Part shown: positions 37,435 to 37,567 of the stretch, piece by piece | How positions within the stretch are numbered: position 1 is the first letter of the stretch | Layout of the letters: each line of letters begins with the position of its first letter | NCBI RefSeq assembly: GCF_913020055.1 | Contig: NZ_CAJWCF010000043.1 | Span: forward strand, 1-37,567 | DNA: 37,567 nt | Reading direction: 5' to 3' | Source: an uncultured Paraglaciecola sp. | GTDB lineage: Bacteria; Pseudomonadota; Gammaproteobacteria; Enterobacterales; Alteromonadaceae | The notes under the pieces: model-generated | Told to the model about the DNA's origin: nothing | The model's database searches: none | The model's input: only the letters and a program-made list of their open reading frames with translations | Program-made: the position numbers and the translations under genes

Positions 37435-37567
37435 ACTGATATCATCTGCTGTGCATGTTGTTTATTATGCTTAAAATAGTAATTTAATTATGGCTATGTT
37501 TGTATTAACTGTTGTTGAACACTAAACATACTGTTTTTATTGAACTTTTCATCATTGTCCAAATATC
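37435..37567. other. Right-edge sequence after the epimerase
   Basis: 133 bp of AT-rich sequence with no gene, terminator or clear promoter that I can see. Confidence 0.4.

Overview
The window looks like a chromosomal segment of a marine gammaproteobacterium of the Alteromonadales (Paraglaciecola/Glaciecola-like). This is inferred from AT-rich DNA, the Sec/queuosine gene group, a Pseudomonas/Colwellia-type long isocitrate lyase, CheV, a yjfIJKLMC-type operon and an HPr-rel-A type cluster. I see no rRNA, tRNA, CRISPR array, transposase, integrase or phage gene.

Layout. 1-2448 (-) is an M16 zinc metallopeptidase lipoprotein cut by the left edge. 2609-6965 (-) is tgt-yajC-secD-secF, ending at a strong terminator. 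The usual partner queA lies 4.9 kb away (11881-12927, -). It is separated from tgt by two opposite-strand genes, an orphan membrane protein and a CHASE3 chemoreceptor, and by a 1.6-kb non-coding block (8426-10011) full of hairpins. That block holds a duplicated structured element whose stems differ in sequence between copies but still pair. 12928-13337 holds an orphan terminator that may end a small RNA. 13338-13643 (-) is a DUF6471 protein.

13839-18980 (+) is a membrane-stress operon of the yjfIJKLMC type (DUF2170, PspA-like, DUF2491, DUF350, DUF1190, ATP-grasp) with a K+ channel inserted after the PspA gene. It is followed by a rhomboid-family gene and a VC0807-like membrane protein. 20444-24773 (+) is an Att-type ABC exporter: ATPase, one large FtsX-type permease and a lipocalin-like CrtC/AttH lipoprotein. 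24810-27212 (-) carries an alkaline phosphatase and cheV. 27474-32516 (+) is a complete glyoxylate bypass (isocitrate lyase, LysR regulator, malate synthase G).

32513-36310 (-) is the most unusual part. It is a translationally coupled PqqD-like / HprK-like kinase / nucleotidyltransferase set (HPr-rel-A type), preceded by a Tat-signal protein of unknown function ending in Cys and by a trypsin-like secreted protease. The PqqD-like ribosome-binding site sits in a perfect 11-bp hairpin, and the operon terminator lies inside the 3' end of glcB. A nucleotide-sugar epimerase (36418-37434, +) follows, suggesting a neighbouring polysaccharide locus.

Functions come from reading translated sequence and motifs by eye; no database search was run.
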